64,000 nt of DNA from Sphingobacterium paludis (GCF_004364125.1 NZ_SNZV01000009.1:124001-188000); one strand, 5' to 3'; positions 18,751 through 27,597 are shown, counted from the stretch's first letter. Notes: a model not told the origin generated them from the letters alone. Numbers and translations: made by a program.

Positions 18751-20364
18751 TTATAACGTAACTTTAATGGTACTCTCTCCTCCCGTAGGACAGCCTGCAG
18801 TAATCTCAATTGTTCCTTTCCCTTGGATAAGCCAAGAGAAATGCTGCGTTTTTCCGGCATTTAGCGTGGTGGATAACTGTAAGCGTTTGCCAGATAAAAA
18901 TTTCTGATTTTTCTGCAGCTCGCATACCGTCTTCATCTTGGAGACATGTTTGATCTTATCGGCAATTTCTGGATAGGTAGGCATTAATCCAGTATTGACG
19001 ATGCGTAGATCCACACGGAAAATATCATCGCCCAGTGCGGTAACCACGGGTTGCGGAAACTCAAGCTTAGGCATACTATGGAGCAACGCCAAGGTAAATG
19101 CCACATGTGCCTGATTGTTCGTCGTTAAAAACTTCTGGGGCGGATTGTTTCGAAAAACGTCAACAACGCCTCCCACTTCAACCTCTTGATTTGGGAAGTC
19201 GGGATGATTTACCCTAGTCCAAGGCAAAATTGCTCCCGCGACATTATTGGCGTTAGCCCATTGCAAAAAAGCATCGGCACCTTGACGATTTTTCCCCTTG
19301 TCAGCCTGTGCACTGGAATCCACCACCGAAGGCCACCATACAGGTGTTGAAAAACTATATTTACCCATGTGGTAATAGGCCGCACTTGAAAAATGGCCTC
19401 CCGCAATGCTTTCCTTCGGCGCAACGCCCAAGCCAGATGTAGCCTTCGCGTAAAGATCACTTACATAAGTAGACACCGTAGCATCATTCGCCAACCATGA
19501 ACCTATGATGCGGTCGCTCGCTCTGCCTTGATCAAACCGTTCGGGCTCGCTGAGGTTATTCCCAAAGCCAAAGTGCACCACCGTAGCAATTTGGGGATTG
19601 TCAAAAATTAAATCTACGATCGCTCGTGTTTCGGGTTCAGAAGCAGCATAATCGCCACTTTCCGCTGTGAATGCCGGATAATTAAACGTAAAATTACGAT
19701 TGATGTTGACGCCGCCATCACCATCTTCACCAAATAGACCATCCTTGTCTTTGTCCATCCCCTCTGCATACAGCTCGTAGGCGCCCCGCTCCCCTTTTTG
19801 TTGATCGGCTTCGACAAGGTAATGGGCATACTCCTTATGAGCAATGTATTTGCCTCCGAGTGATCGAACGCGCATTTGCGAAATAACGCCATCTTTGTTA
19901 AGATCTTCCAACGGATCCTCATTTAACCGTCCATCACGATCGTTGTCGATGATCCGCGCATTTCCCGAAAGCCAAACAGCAGCAGCAACGTTCCGTTTAT
20001 AAGCATCCGGGTTGAGCATAGGGACGATCCAGATGGAGTGGTCTTTCAGGAGCATAGATAAGGAATCTTTGGGCAACTCCATTATATTTTTGGCCAGCGC
20101 TACAGCACTCAGTATGCCTGCCGGATGCTTGCCATCAATACCCGCCACAACCAGTAAGGTGGGTCTTGGCTTTGGCGACTGTTGAATTTTAATGATGGGA
20201 ATATTTTCGCCCCCATAACTTTTCCCAATAGCGGCGGTTCCAGCCCCAGATTGTCGCACCAAACCATTAATTTGGGCGCTGAGCTGCGAATAAGAGGGAT
20301 AATCGAGCTGCGACCAGCCCAAAAAAGGATAAAAGACCAGAATGGCAAGAATGTGTATCTTCAT
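18751..20364 (-). CDS. M14-peptidase-like protein, predicted inactive paralogue
   Basis: A 537-residue exported protein (signal peptide ending near GWSQ) with the same plan as its downstream neighbour, including the Ca-loop-like inserts (IIDNDRDGRLNED, MDKDKDGLFGEDGDGG). It keeps the Asn-Arg pair (NINRNF, about 221-224) and the third zinc histidine (H264, VVHFGFG). However, the HxxE motif reads HPAG (H80-G83), so the zinc-binding glutamate is gone. Where the neighbour has FTFSNEL with the catalytic glutamate, this protein reads YSFSTPVWW (about 336-344). I infer a pseudo-peptidase, perhaps a binding or regulatory partner. The stop codon directly abuts one possible start of the active paralogue. 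Confidence 0.85.
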   Translation of the reverse strand: MKIHILAILVFYPFLGWSQLDYPSYSQLSAQINGLVRQSGAGTAAIGKSYGGENIPIIKIQQSPKPRPTLLVVAGIDGKHPAGILSAVALAKNIMELPKDSLSMLLKDHSIWIVPMLNPDAYKRNVAAAVWLSGNARIIDNDRDGRLNEDPLEDLNKDGVISQMRVRSLGGKYIAHKEYAHYLVEADQQKGERGAYELYAEGMDKDKDGLFGEDGDGGVNINRNFTFNYPAFTAESGDYAASEPETRAIVDLIFDNPQIATVVHFGFGNNLSEPERFDQGRASDRIIGSWLANDATVSTYVSDLYAKATSGLGVAPKESIAGGHFSSAAYYHMGKYSFSTPVWWPSVVDSSAQADKGKNRQGADAFLQWANANNVAGAILPWTRVNHPDFPNQEVEVGGVVDVFRNNPPQKFLTTNNQAHVAFTLALLHSMPKLEFPQPVVTALGDDIFRVDLRIVNTGLMPTYPEIADKIKHVSKMKTVCELQKNQKFLSGKRLQLSTTLNAGKTQHFSWLIQGKGTIEITAGCPTGGESTIKVTL

Positions 20365-20663
20365 AGATAGAGGTATAAAAATAATGTTGACTAGAAATCA
20401 GCCCTAATCTAAGCAATGCATACGAAAAAGTCATCGAAGGAAAGGTAAAATTTCTTCTACAAAAGTCCTGCTTTTTTCAAGACGCTACTTCCCTATAAAC
20501 GATGCAGCATGTGTACAAAAAAAGCGATTACAACATTTCTATTGCTATTGAAAAGCGTAGCATCTAGCAGGCTTTTATCGCTGCGACCATTCTTCAGGAA
20601 TGCGGCGATACCTGTTAATCAATGGCCCTTCCATATAAAAATAAAATTATTATCACTAAGCGT
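20365..20663. other. Intergenic region before atpD promoter
   Basis: About 300 bp between the divergent M14 operon and atpD. A 66-codon open frame at 20509-20709 runs through the atpD promoter and has no protein-like features. I see no repeat or strong hairpin. Confidence 0.5.
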
Positions 20664-20694
20664 TTTGCTTTTAAATAGATATAGCGTATTTTTG
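20664..20694 (+). promoter_or_regulatory. Bacteroidota-type promoter of atpD-atpC
   Basis: TTTG at 20664-20667 and TATTTTTG at 20687-20694, spaced by 19 nt, match the Bacteroidota -33/-7 consensus (TTTG, about 19-21 nt, TAnnTTTG). Transcription would start near 20700, giving a leader of about 60 nt. Confidence 0.75.
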
Positions 20695-20762
20695 CCTTCC
20701 AAAATCTAAGTGTGAAAATACACTTGTTTTAAATTGATTAATAATTATTTAGTCCCTATAAT

Positions 20763-22265
20763 ATGCCCAATATTGGTAAAATAGCGCAGATTATCGGCCC
20801 CGTAGTTGATGTCAACTTCGCCGACAATGACAATCTTCCTAAGATTTATGATGCATTGTATATTGAGAAAGACAATGGCCAACGCATCGTGCTGGAGGTT
20901 CAACAACACTTAGGCGAGGATCGTGTCCGCACAATCGCCATGGACGCAACGGAAGGTTTGGTTCGTGGAATGAAAGTCGTTGATACCGGAGCTCCGATTA
21001 AAATGCCTGTTGGTGAAGAAATCAAAGGTCGCGTTTTCAACGTGGTGGGTGACGCTATCGACGGTATTCAAAACTTGGATAAATCAAACGGTCGCCCTAT
21101 TCACAATACGCCGCCAAGATTTGATGAGCTTTCAACCGAATCAGAGGTTTTATTTACAGGTATTAAAGTTATCGATTTGTTAGAGCCTTACGCTAAAGGT
21201 GGTAAGATTGGTTTATTCGGTGGTGCCGGTGTTGGTAAAACAGTATTGATCCAGGAGCTTATCAACAACATCGCGAAAGGACACGGTGGTCTATCGGTAT
21301 TTGCTGGTGTAGGCGAGCGTACCCGTGAAGGTAATGACTTATTGCGTGAGATGTTGGAGTCCGGCATTATCAAATACGGTGAGCACTTCATGGAAGGCAT
21401 GGAAAAAGGGGAATGGCCGCTTGATCAGGTTGACAACGAATTGATGAAGGAATCAAAATGTACATTCGTCTTCGGACAAATGAACGAGCCTCCTGGGGCA
21501 CGTGCGCGTGTTGCGCTTTCCGGGCTTACTGTTGCAGAATACTTCCGTGATGGTGATGGCCAAGGTCAAGGTCGTGACGTCCTTTTCTTTATCGATAACA
21601 TCTTCCGTTTCACTCAAGCAGGTTCTGAAGTATCTGCCCTATTAGGCCGTATGCCTTCAGCGGTAGGTTACCAACCAACGCTTGCTACGGAGATGGGCTT
21701 AATGCAAGAACGTATTACATCAACCAAAAACGGATCCATTACTTCTGTTCAGGCCGTATACGTACCTGCCGATGACTTAACTGACCCTGCGCCGGCAACA
21801 ACATTTGCTCACTTGGATGCAACGACCGTATTATCACGTAAAATCGCTGAGCTAGGTATCTATCCTGCGGTAGATCCATTGGATTCTACATCAAGAATTT
21901 TATCACCAGCAGTATTGGGCGATGAGCACTACAACACGGCACAACGTGTAAAAGAAATCTTACAACGTTATAAAGAGCTACAAGATATCATCGCCATCTT
22001 AGGTATGGACGAATTATCGGAAGAAGATAAATTAACGGTACACCGCGCACGTCGTGTTCAACGTTTCCTATCACAACCATTCCACGTAGCAGAGCAGTTT
22101 ACAGGCTTAAAAGGTGTGTTGGTTGATATTAAAGATACTATCAAAGGTTTCAACATGATCATCGACGGCGAAGTAGACGAGTACCCTGAGGCAGCATTCA
22201 ACCTAGTGGGTGGTATCGATGACGCTATCGAAAAAGGTAAAAAACTATTAGCAGAAGCAGTTTAA
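20763..22265 (+). CDS. atpD: F1F0 ATP synthase subunit beta
   Basis: The 500-residue catalytic subunit of the F1 ATPase, which makes ATP at the inner face of the cytoplasmic membrane. Seen are the N-terminal beta barrel (GKIAQIIGPVVDVNF), the P-loop GGAGVGKT (about residues 156-163), GERTREGND, and the Walker B/catalytic region including DVLFFIDNIFRFTQAGSEVSALLGRMPSAVGYQPTL. The length is normal for the family. Only atpC follows; the remaining subunit genes are not in the window, as expected for Bacteroidota, where atpDC often stands apart. Confidence 0.99.
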   Translation: MPNIGKIAQIIGPVVDVNFADNDNLPKIYDALYIEKDNGQRIVLEVQQHLGEDRVRTIAMDATEGLVRGMKVVDTGAPIKMPVGEEIKGRVFNVVGDAIDGIQNLDKSNGRPIHNTPPRFDELSTESEVLFTGIKVIDLLEPYAKGGKIGLFGGAGVGKTVLIQELINNIAKGHGGLSVFAGVGERTREGNDLLREMLESGIIKYGEHFMEGMEKGEWPLDQVDNELMKESKCTFVFGQMNEPPGARARVALSGLTVAEYFRDGDGQGQGRDVLFFIDNIFRFTQAGSEVSALLGRMPSAVGYQPTLATEMGLMQERITSTKNGSITSVQAVYVPADDLTDPAPATTFAHLDATTVLSRKIAELGIYPAVDPLDSTSRILSPAVLGDEHYNTAQRVKEILQRYKELQDIIAILGMDELSEEDKLTVHRARRVQRFLSQPFHVAEQFTGLKGVLVDIKDTIKGFNMIIDGEVDEYPEAAFNLVGGIDDAIEKGKKLLAEAV

Positions 22266-22482
22266 AAATAGTAGTTAGTATTTAGTAGATAGTATATAGA
22301 TAGAAATGCTACCTGTTCGTTGGTAAAAGGTCTACACTTTACACTAGCTACTAAATACATAATGAAAGGTCTGTAAGTAAATAGCATATAGGCAGAAGCA
22401 AATGACTAATTTGCTGGCAAATCATCTATATACTCATAAAGGTCTACATACTTAATACTAAGTACTCAATACTTTTCAAAAA
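22266..22482. repeat. Intergenic TAGTAG/TACTAAATAC-rich repeat region incl. element copy 2
   Basis: The unusually long gap between atpD and atpC is made of degenerate words such as TAGTATTTAGTAGATAGTAT, ACTAGCTACTAAATAC and ACTTAATACTAAGTACTCAATACT in both orientations. At 22275-22295 it matches 3535-3555 at 20 of 21 bases. A loosely related stretch (GCTACTAAATACTACC) lies at 60618-60633, behind bcp. No frame is open through it. Confidence 0.7.
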
Positions 22483-22731
22483 ATGAATTTAACAATCATC
22501 ACACCAGATAAATTAGCTTACGAAGGGCAGGTTACAGCAGTTACTGTTCCTGGAAGCGCTGGCTCTTTTCAAATTTTGAAAGACCACGCCCCTATTGTAT
22601 CTACTTTAGAGGATGGAAAAGTCATTATTCAAGCCAATGATGGGCAGATTATTCTGGTCATTAAAGGCGGCGTTGTGGAAGCAAAGGACAATAACATTAC
22701 CGTATTAGCTGAAGGAATCATTGAAGAATAA
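22483..22731 (+). CDS. atpC: F1F0 ATP synthase subunit epsilon (short form)
   Basis: An 82-residue epsilon subunit consisting only of the N-terminal beta-sandwich domain (NLTIITPDKLAYEGQVTAVTVPGSAGSFQILKDHAPIVS) that joins the rotor gamma subunit to the c-ring. The C-terminal helical hairpin present in the roughly 130-residue E. coli-type subunits, which can inhibit ATP hydrolysis, is absent. It follows atpD after 217 bp of repetitive sequence and is closed by a terminator, so atpD-atpC form one transcription unit. Confidence 0.95.
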   Translation: MNLTIITPDKLAYEGQVTAVTVPGSAGSFQILKDHAPIVSTLEDGKVIIQANDGQIILVIKGGVVEAKDNNITVLAEGIIEE

Positions 22732-22748
22732 CTGACGAGAATACACGT

Positions 22749-22790
22749 AAAAAAAGCCCTTAAGACTTCCACGTTTTAAGGGCTTTTTTT
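22749..22790 (+). terminator. Terminator after atpC
   Basis: A stem AAAAAAAGCCCTTAA (22749-22763) / TTAAGGGCTTTTTTT (22776-22790) with a 12-nt loop lies 17 nt behind the atpC stop codon. Confidence 0.92.
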
Positions 22791-22907
22791 ATAACTCCGT
22801 TGAGGATTTGAAGCATTTTAAGAAGAATTTCGATGAATTTCACAATCCGAGGAAAAACATAAAAACATACCCAATCTCATTTTAGTCTATTAACGAAAGT
22901 ACAATAT

Positions 22908-22942
22908 TTTGTAAATAGACTTTATTGTGAAATTTAAATTTG
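22908..22942 (+). promoter_or_regulatory. Candidate promoter of the ilvE operon
   Basis: TAAATTTG at 22935-22942 is a perfect -7 box. TTTG at 22908-22911 is a possible -33 box, but the 23-nt spacer is slightly long. Transcription would start near 22949 and leave a leader of about 150 nt before ilvE. A 7-bp inverted repeat GTCTATT (22885-22891) / AATAGAC (22914-22920) overlaps the -33 box and could be an operator. Confidence 0.5.
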
Positions 22943-23031
22943 TGGATATTGATATTATGAAATATTAAACTTTTTCAAAATATACACTTTTACTATTGTA
23001 AAGAATTTTGATTAGAACTAACTTAACAAAA

Positions 23032-23088
23032 GTGAAATTCATCTGCGTGCTATCTGGGGGAGGTAACAGATTTCGAGAGCAGATATAA
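23032..23088 (+). promoter_or_regulatory. Possible attenuator-like leader before ilvE
   Basis: The leader contains ATCTG twice (23041-23045, 23052-23056) and CAGAT twice (23067-23071, 23080-23084), so two mutually exclusive pairings are possible; the outer pair extends to ATCTGC/GCAGAT. A GTG-started frame of 18 codons (MKFICVLSGGGNRFREQI) spans 23032-23088, covers all four arms and includes Ile, Val and Leu codons. Whether it is translated is unknown. There is no U-tract terminator before ilvE, so any control would more likely be translational. Confidence 0.3.
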
Positions 23089-23100
23089 GCAACAGCATAC

Positions 23101-23991
23101 ATGCAATATTACAGTCAGGAAACGTACATCTATTTGAATGGAGATTTCGTGAAGGCGGCGGAAGCCGGCGCTGATTTCTTTGGTCAATCGCTTCATTACG
23201 GCTATGCCGCATTTGAGGGGTTACGTGCATATAGCACGCATCATGGGATACGCATTTTTAAAGCGGAGGAGCATTTTGATCGTCTGGAAAAATCCTGCGA
23301 AGCCATTAATCTTCCCTTTTCGTGGGACAGGCAATTGTTGATTGCCAGCACCTACGAGCTCCTTAGCAAGAACAACCTGCGTGCGGCCTACATACGGCCA
23401 TTGGTATTTTCCGGACCGAACATGCATCTCACAGCGGCCAGCTCATCCAACATCATGATAGCGGCATGGGAATGGGGGCCCTACCTGGGACAAAACCTAC
23501 TCCGCGTCTGCATCTCTGATGTGGAACGTCCAAATCCGAAATCCCTTCCCATTGATGCGAAAGTATCCGGACAATACGTAAGCTCGATATTAGCGACAAG
23601 CGATGCCATTAAAAGAGGTTTTGATGAAGCTTTATTGCTTGACCAAGAGGGCTATATCGCGCAAGCATCAAGCGAGAACTTATTTATAGAAAAAGATTTT
23701 AAATTATACACACCACCATTGGGAAATGTGTTTCCAGGTATTACACGCCAAACCGTGATTGCGCTCTGCAAAGAGCTAAACGTCGATATCGTTGAGAAAA
23801 AGCTCACTGTCGCGGATATCTTAGCTGCGGATAGTGCTTTCCTTTGCGGAACAGCGTCAGAAATCATCGGCATCAAAGAGGTTGACGGCATGGCATACGA
23901 AGAGGACTGGGAACATACCATCGGTGCATCTATCCAAAGGAAATACAAAAAATTAGTTTTAGAAGAAGAGAATTATGAAGTCATCATCTGA
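23101..23991 (+). CDS. ilvE: Branched-chain amino acid aminotransferase
   Basis: A 296-residue class IV, PLP-dependent aminotransferase that performs the last step of Ile, Val and Leu synthesis with glutamate as donor. Evidence: the N-terminal LNGDFVKA and QSLHYGYAAFEGLRAY, the probable PLP lysine K154 in DAKVSGQYVSS, EALLLDQEGYIAQASSENLF, and FPGITRQTVI. It opens the BCAA supercluster; its end overlaps the ilvD start by 17 nt in another frame, which suggests translational coupling. D-amino acid aminotransferases share the fold, but context settles the assignment. Confidence 0.96.
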   Translation: MQYYSQETYIYLNGDFVKAAEAGADFFGQSLHYGYAAFEGLRAYSTHHGIRIFKAEEHFDRLEKSCEAINLPFSWDRQLLIASTYELLSKNNLRAAYIRPLVFSGPNMHLTAASSSNIMIAAWEWGPYLGQNLLRVCISDVERPNPKSLPIDAKVSGQYVSSILATSDAIKRGFDEALLLDQEGYIAQASSENLFIEKDFKLYTPPLGNVFPGITRQTVIALCKELNVDIVEKKLTVADILAADSAFLCGTASEIIGIKEVDGMAYEEDWEHTIGASIQRKYKKLVLEEENYEVII

Positions 23992-25675
23992 CCAGGAAAC
24001 AGCATTAAATAAATACAGCCGCATCTTTACACAAGATGAAACACAGCCTGCTGCTAAGGCCATGCTATATGGTATCGGGCTGACCGATGCCGATATGGAA
24101 AAGGCACAAGTCGGCATTGCGAGCATGGGCTATGATGGGAACACCTGTAATATGCACTTAAACGACCTTGCCCAGATAGTAAAAAAAGGCGTTTGGGGTA
24201 ATGATCTTGTAGGGCTTACATTTGGTACCATTGGTGTTAGTGACGGGATGAGCAACGGTACGGATGGTATGCGTTACTCTTTAGTATCTAGAGATGTCAT
24301 CGCAGATAGCATTGAAACCATCTGCGGGGGCCAGTACTACGATGGGCTTATTGCCATTCCAGGCTGTGATAAAAACATGCCAGGCGCCGTGATGGCCATG
24401 GGTAGGCTAGATAGGCCCGCGATCATGGTCTACGGCGGAACGATTGCACCAGGACATTACAAAGGACAAGAGCTTAATATTGTTTCGGCTTTTGAGGCCT
24501 TGGGTCAACGCCTGTGTGGCAACCTTTCCGATGAAGATTATGAAGGTATCATCAAACATACCTGCCCCGGCGCTGGCGCATGTGGCGGCATGTACACGGC
24601 AAACACCATGGCTGCAGCTATCGAGGCGCTAGGCATGAGCTTGCCCTACTCTTCCTCAAACCCTGCTGAGTCCGAAGATAAAAAGACAGAATGCATCGAC
24701 GCCGGCAAATATATCCGCATACTGTTGGAAAGGGATATCAAACCTACCGATATCATGACCCGCAAAGCATTCGAAAATGCCTTGCGCACCATTATCATTT
24801 TAGGCGGCAGTACCAATGCCGTATTGCACTTTATTGCGATAGGAAAGTCTGTTGGCGTGGATATCTCCCAAGACGATTTCCAACGCATGTCAGATGTAAC
24901 GCCTGTATTGGCAGACTTTAAGCCGTCAGGCAAATATCTGATGCAAGACCTGCACCAATATGGTGGAACACCAGCGGTCATGAAATATCTATTGGATGAG
25001 GGTTTATTACACGGCGAGTGCATGACCGTGACGGGTAAAACTGTTGCAGAAAACTTAGCCGATGTGAAATCCATCATCGACTACAATCAACCGATAGTAA
25101 AGCCCTTAAGCAACCCGATCAAAGCAACGGGCCACTTACAGATTTTGTATGGAAACCTGGCCGAGAAAGGATCGGTAGCGAAGATTTCAGGAAAAGAAGG
25201 CGAAAAATTCACGGGGCCAGCGCGCGTTTTCGATGGCGAACACGAATTGGTAGAAGGTGTTGCAACAGGACGTATCAAACCTGGAGATGTTGTTGTCATT
25301 AAAAACTCAGGCCCCAAAGGTGCGCCGGGCATGCCAGAAATGTTAAAGCCGACCTCCCTAATTGTCGGAGCGGGTTTAGGAAATTCGGTGGCATTGATCA
25401 CAGATGGCCGCTTCTCGGGCGGAACGCATGGATTCGTAGTAGGCCACATCACACCCGAAGCATATTCTGGTGGATTAATTGGTTTGGTCGAGGATAATGA
25501 TATTATTGAAATCGACGCGGTGAACAACTCCCTGCATCTCGATGTGAGCGATGCCATTATAGCAGAAAGACGTGCAAAATGGATACAGCCGGCATTAAAA
25601 GTTAGCAAAGGGGTGTTGTACAAATACGCAAAAACCGTAGCAGATGCTTCAGAAGGCTGCGTAACGGATCAATAG
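23975..25675 (+). CDS. ilvD: Dihydroxy-acid dehydratase
   Basis: A 566-residue Fe-S dehydratase converting dihydroxy-isovalerate and dihydroxy-methylvalerate to the keto acids. The cluster cysteines stand in YDGNTCNMHL, IPGCDKNMPG and CPGAGACGGMYTANTM; the C-terminal part shows VVIKNSGPKGAPGMPEM and ITDGRFSGGTHGFVVGH. The length is typical. Its ATG lies inside the end of ilvE. Confidence 0.98.
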   Translation: MKSSSDQETALNKYSRIFTQDETQPAAKAMLYGIGLTDADMEKAQVGIASMGYDGNTCNMHLNDLAQIVKKGVWGNDLVGLTFGTIGVSDGMSNGTDGMRYSLVSRDVIADSIETICGGQYYDGLIAIPGCDKNMPGAVMAMGRLDRPAIMVYGGTIAPGHYKGQELNIVSAFEALGQRLCGNLSDEDYEGIIKHTCPGAGACGGMYTANTMAAAIEALGMSLPYSSSNPAESEDKKTECIDAGKYIRILLERDIKPTDIMTRKAFENALRTIIILGGSTNAVLHFIAIGKSVGVDISQDDFQRMSDVTPVLADFKPSGKYLMQDLHQYGGTPAVMKYLLDEGLLHGECMTVTGKTVAENLADVKSIIDYNQPIVKPLSNPIKATGHLQILYGNLAEKGSVAKISGKEGEKFTGPARVFDGEHELVEGVATGRIKPGDVVVIKNSGPKGAPGMPEMLKPTSLIVGAGLGNSVALITDGRFSGGTHGFVVGHITPEAYSGGLIGLVEDNDIIEIDAVNNSLHLDVSDAIIAERRAKWIQPALKVSKGVLYKYAKTVADASEGCVTDQ

Positions 25676-25717
25676 AGAATTAAAGGGGAAATTTAGACAT
25701 TAAAAAGCTAGAACGTC

Positions 25718-25757
25718 AAATAATGTTTTGACATTTTACTTTTGACTTTTGACTTGA
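25718..25757. repeat. Degenerate TTTTGACTT array (array B)
   Basis: Between ilvD and ilvB the leader reads as four TTTTGACTT/TTTTACTT-type words in a row and ends six bases before the ilvB ATG. It contains an in-frame TTG at 25742 that mimics an earlier start of ilvB. Confidence 0.7.
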
Positions 25758-25762
25758 AAAAA

Positions 25763-27505
25763 ATGAGTACACTGGAAAAAATGGAAGTAAAGCTTGAAGA
25801 GCAGACGGCAGAGCAAACAACATTAAGTGGTTCGCAAGCCGTCTTGGAAGCTTTAATCCACGAGGGCGTAGATACCATATTTGGTTACCCGGGTGGTGCA
25901 ATTATGCCGATTTACGATGCGTTGTATGATTACAACGAGAAGCTGACGCATATTCTGGTTCGCCATGAGCAAGGAGGAATACATGCGGCGCAAGGTTATG
26001 CACGCACGTCTGGACGCGTCGGTGTCGCATTTGCGACAAGCGGCCCGGGCGCAACAAACTTGGTCACTGGCCTTGCCGATGCCATGATTGATAGCAACCC
26101 CATCGTCTGTGTCACCGGCCAGGTATTTGCATCATTATTGGGTACAGATGCCTTCCAAGAGACTGATATTATCAACATCACCACACCGGTTACCAAATGG
26201 AACTATCAGGTGACGGACGCCACAGAAATTCCAAGTGTGCTAGCCAAAGCCTTCCACATCGCGCAAACAGGAAGACCTGGGCCTGTACTAATCGACATCA
26301 CGAAAAGTGCACAATTGCAGTTATTCGAATACGAAGGTTACAAGAAATGTGATCATATCCGCAGCTATCGGCCTAAACCGATTGTCCGCAAAGAATATAT
26401 AGAGCAAGCGGCTGCACTGATCAACCAAGCGAAAAAACCATTCGTCATTTTTGGACAGGGGGTCATTTTAGGACGGGCTGAGCAGGATCTAAAAAACTTT
26501 ATTGAGAAGGGCGGTTTCCCAGCAGCGACAACCGTTATGGGTCTAAGTGCCCTGGAAACAAACCATCCACAACATGTTGGTATGCTTGGTATGCATGGCA
26601 ATTATGCGCCAAACGTCATGACAAACGAGTGTGATGTCTTAATCGCCATCGGTATGCGTTTTGACGACCGCGTAACCGGTCGTTTGGATAAGTATGCGAA
26701 ACAGGCAAAGGTTGTTCATCTGGATATTGATCCGGCCGAGATTGATAAAAACGTAAAAGCAACGGTTCCAGTATGGGGCGACTGTAAAGAAACGCTTCCT
26801 TTATTGACCGAGTTGTTGCAAGAAAATGATCATAGTGCGTGGTTAGCACAGTTCCGCGAGCTCGAAAAAGAAGAAATTAAAGAAGTCATCCACGATGAAT
26901 TAAATCCGACTTCCGACGTTATGACAATGGGTGAAGTAATTCGCGTATTGAACGAACTAAGCGGTGGTGATGCCATTATCGTTACCGATGTTGGTCAACA
27001 CCAGATGGTCGCCTGTCGGTATGCGCAATTTAACAGCTCAAAGTCCAATGTTACTTCGGGAGGTCTAGGCACCATGGGTTTTGGTCTTCCGGCAGCCATT
27101 GGCGCTTGGTATGGTGCCCCACACCGTGACGTCGTAGCCATTATCGGCGACGGCGGTATACAAATGACCATACAGGAGTTAGGCACAATCATGCAATTCG
27201 GTGCTAAAGTGAAGATCTTGATTCTAAACAATGAATTTTTGGGCATGGTACGACAATGGCAGCAATTGTTTCACGACAAACGCTATTCATTTGTCAACAT
27301 CACCAGCCCAGACTTCGTAGCCGTAGCCAAAGGATATTATATCGAAGGCAACAAAATCTCTGAGCGTAAAGATCTGCACACGGCCGTAAAAACCATGCTC
27401 GATCACGATGGCGCCTACCTATTAGAAGTAATGGTTGGCAAAGAAAACAATGTTTTCCCCATGGTTGCACAAGGGACAAGCGTATCGGAGATAAGACTAA
27501 AGTAA
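25763..27505 (+). CDS. ilvB: Acetolactate synthase, large (catalytic) subunit
   Basis: A 580-residue TPP-dependent enzyme making acetolactate and acetohydroxybutyrate, the first common step of Val/Leu and Ile synthesis. Motifs: FGYPGGAIMPIYDAL, VRHEQGGIHAAQGYAR (with the catalytic Glu), TSGPGATNLVTGLADA, and the TPP-binding GDGGIQMTIQEL...NNEFLGMVRQWQ. I chose the ATG at 25763 (MSTLEKMEV); the upstream in-frame TTG at 25742 lies inside the repeat array. The regulatory subunit ilvN follows only after an unrelated inserted gene. Confidence 0.97.
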   Translation: MSTLEKMEVKLEEQTAEQTTLSGSQAVLEALIHEGVDTIFGYPGGAIMPIYDALYDYNEKLTHILVRHEQGGIHAAQGYARTSGRVGVAFATSGPGATNLVTGLADAMIDSNPIVCVTGQVFASLLGTDAFQETDIINITTPVTKWNYQVTDATEIPSVLAKAFHIAQTGRPGPVLIDITKSAQLQLFEYEGYKKCDHIRSYRPKPIVRKEYIEQAAALINQAKKPFVIFGQGVILGRAEQDLKNFIEKGGFPAATTVMGLSALETNHPQHVGMLGMHGNYAPNVMTNECDVLIAIGMRFDDRVTGRLDKYAKQAKVVHLDIDPAEIDKNVKATVPVWGDCKETLPLLTELLQENDHSAWLAQFRELEKEEIKEVIHDELNPTSDVMTMGEVIRVLNELSGGDAIIVTDVGQHQMVACRYAQFNSSKSNVTSGGLGTMGFGLPAAIGAWYGAPHRDVVAIIGDGGIQMTIQELGTIMQFGAKVKILILNNEFLGMVRQWQQLFHDKRYSFVNITSPDFVAVAKGYYIEGNKISERKDLHTAVKTMLDHDGAYLLEVMVGKENNVFPMVAQGTSVSEIRLK

Positions 27506-27513
27506 AAAGTCAA

Positions 27514-27596
27514 AAAAGTGATAAGTCAAAATTAAAAAGTAAGAAGTTAAAAGACGGAAAAGTGATAAGTCAAAATTAAAAAGTAAGAAGTTAAAA
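27514..27596. repeat. Direct tandem repeat in AAGTCAAAA orientation (array C)
   Basis: A 39-bp unit starting AAAAGTGATAAGTC occurs twice without mismatch (27514-27552 and 27558-27596, period 44). The last copy abuts the ATG of the next gene. It is the same word family as arrays A and B but in the opposite orientation. Confidence 0.9.
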
Positions 27597-27597
27597 A

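Noticed and set aside
20509..20709. 66-codon open frame before atpD
   Set aside because: It spans the atpD promoter, has no recognisable features and is of a length expected by chance.
25742..25762. TTG start 21 nt upstream for ilvB
   Set aside because: It lies inside the TTTTGACTT repeat array; the ATG at 25763 gives the normal N-terminus.
27501..27597. CRISPR-like array
   Set aside because: There are only two units, they are AT-rich and nearly contiguous, and no cas genes are present; they belong to the degenerate word arrays.
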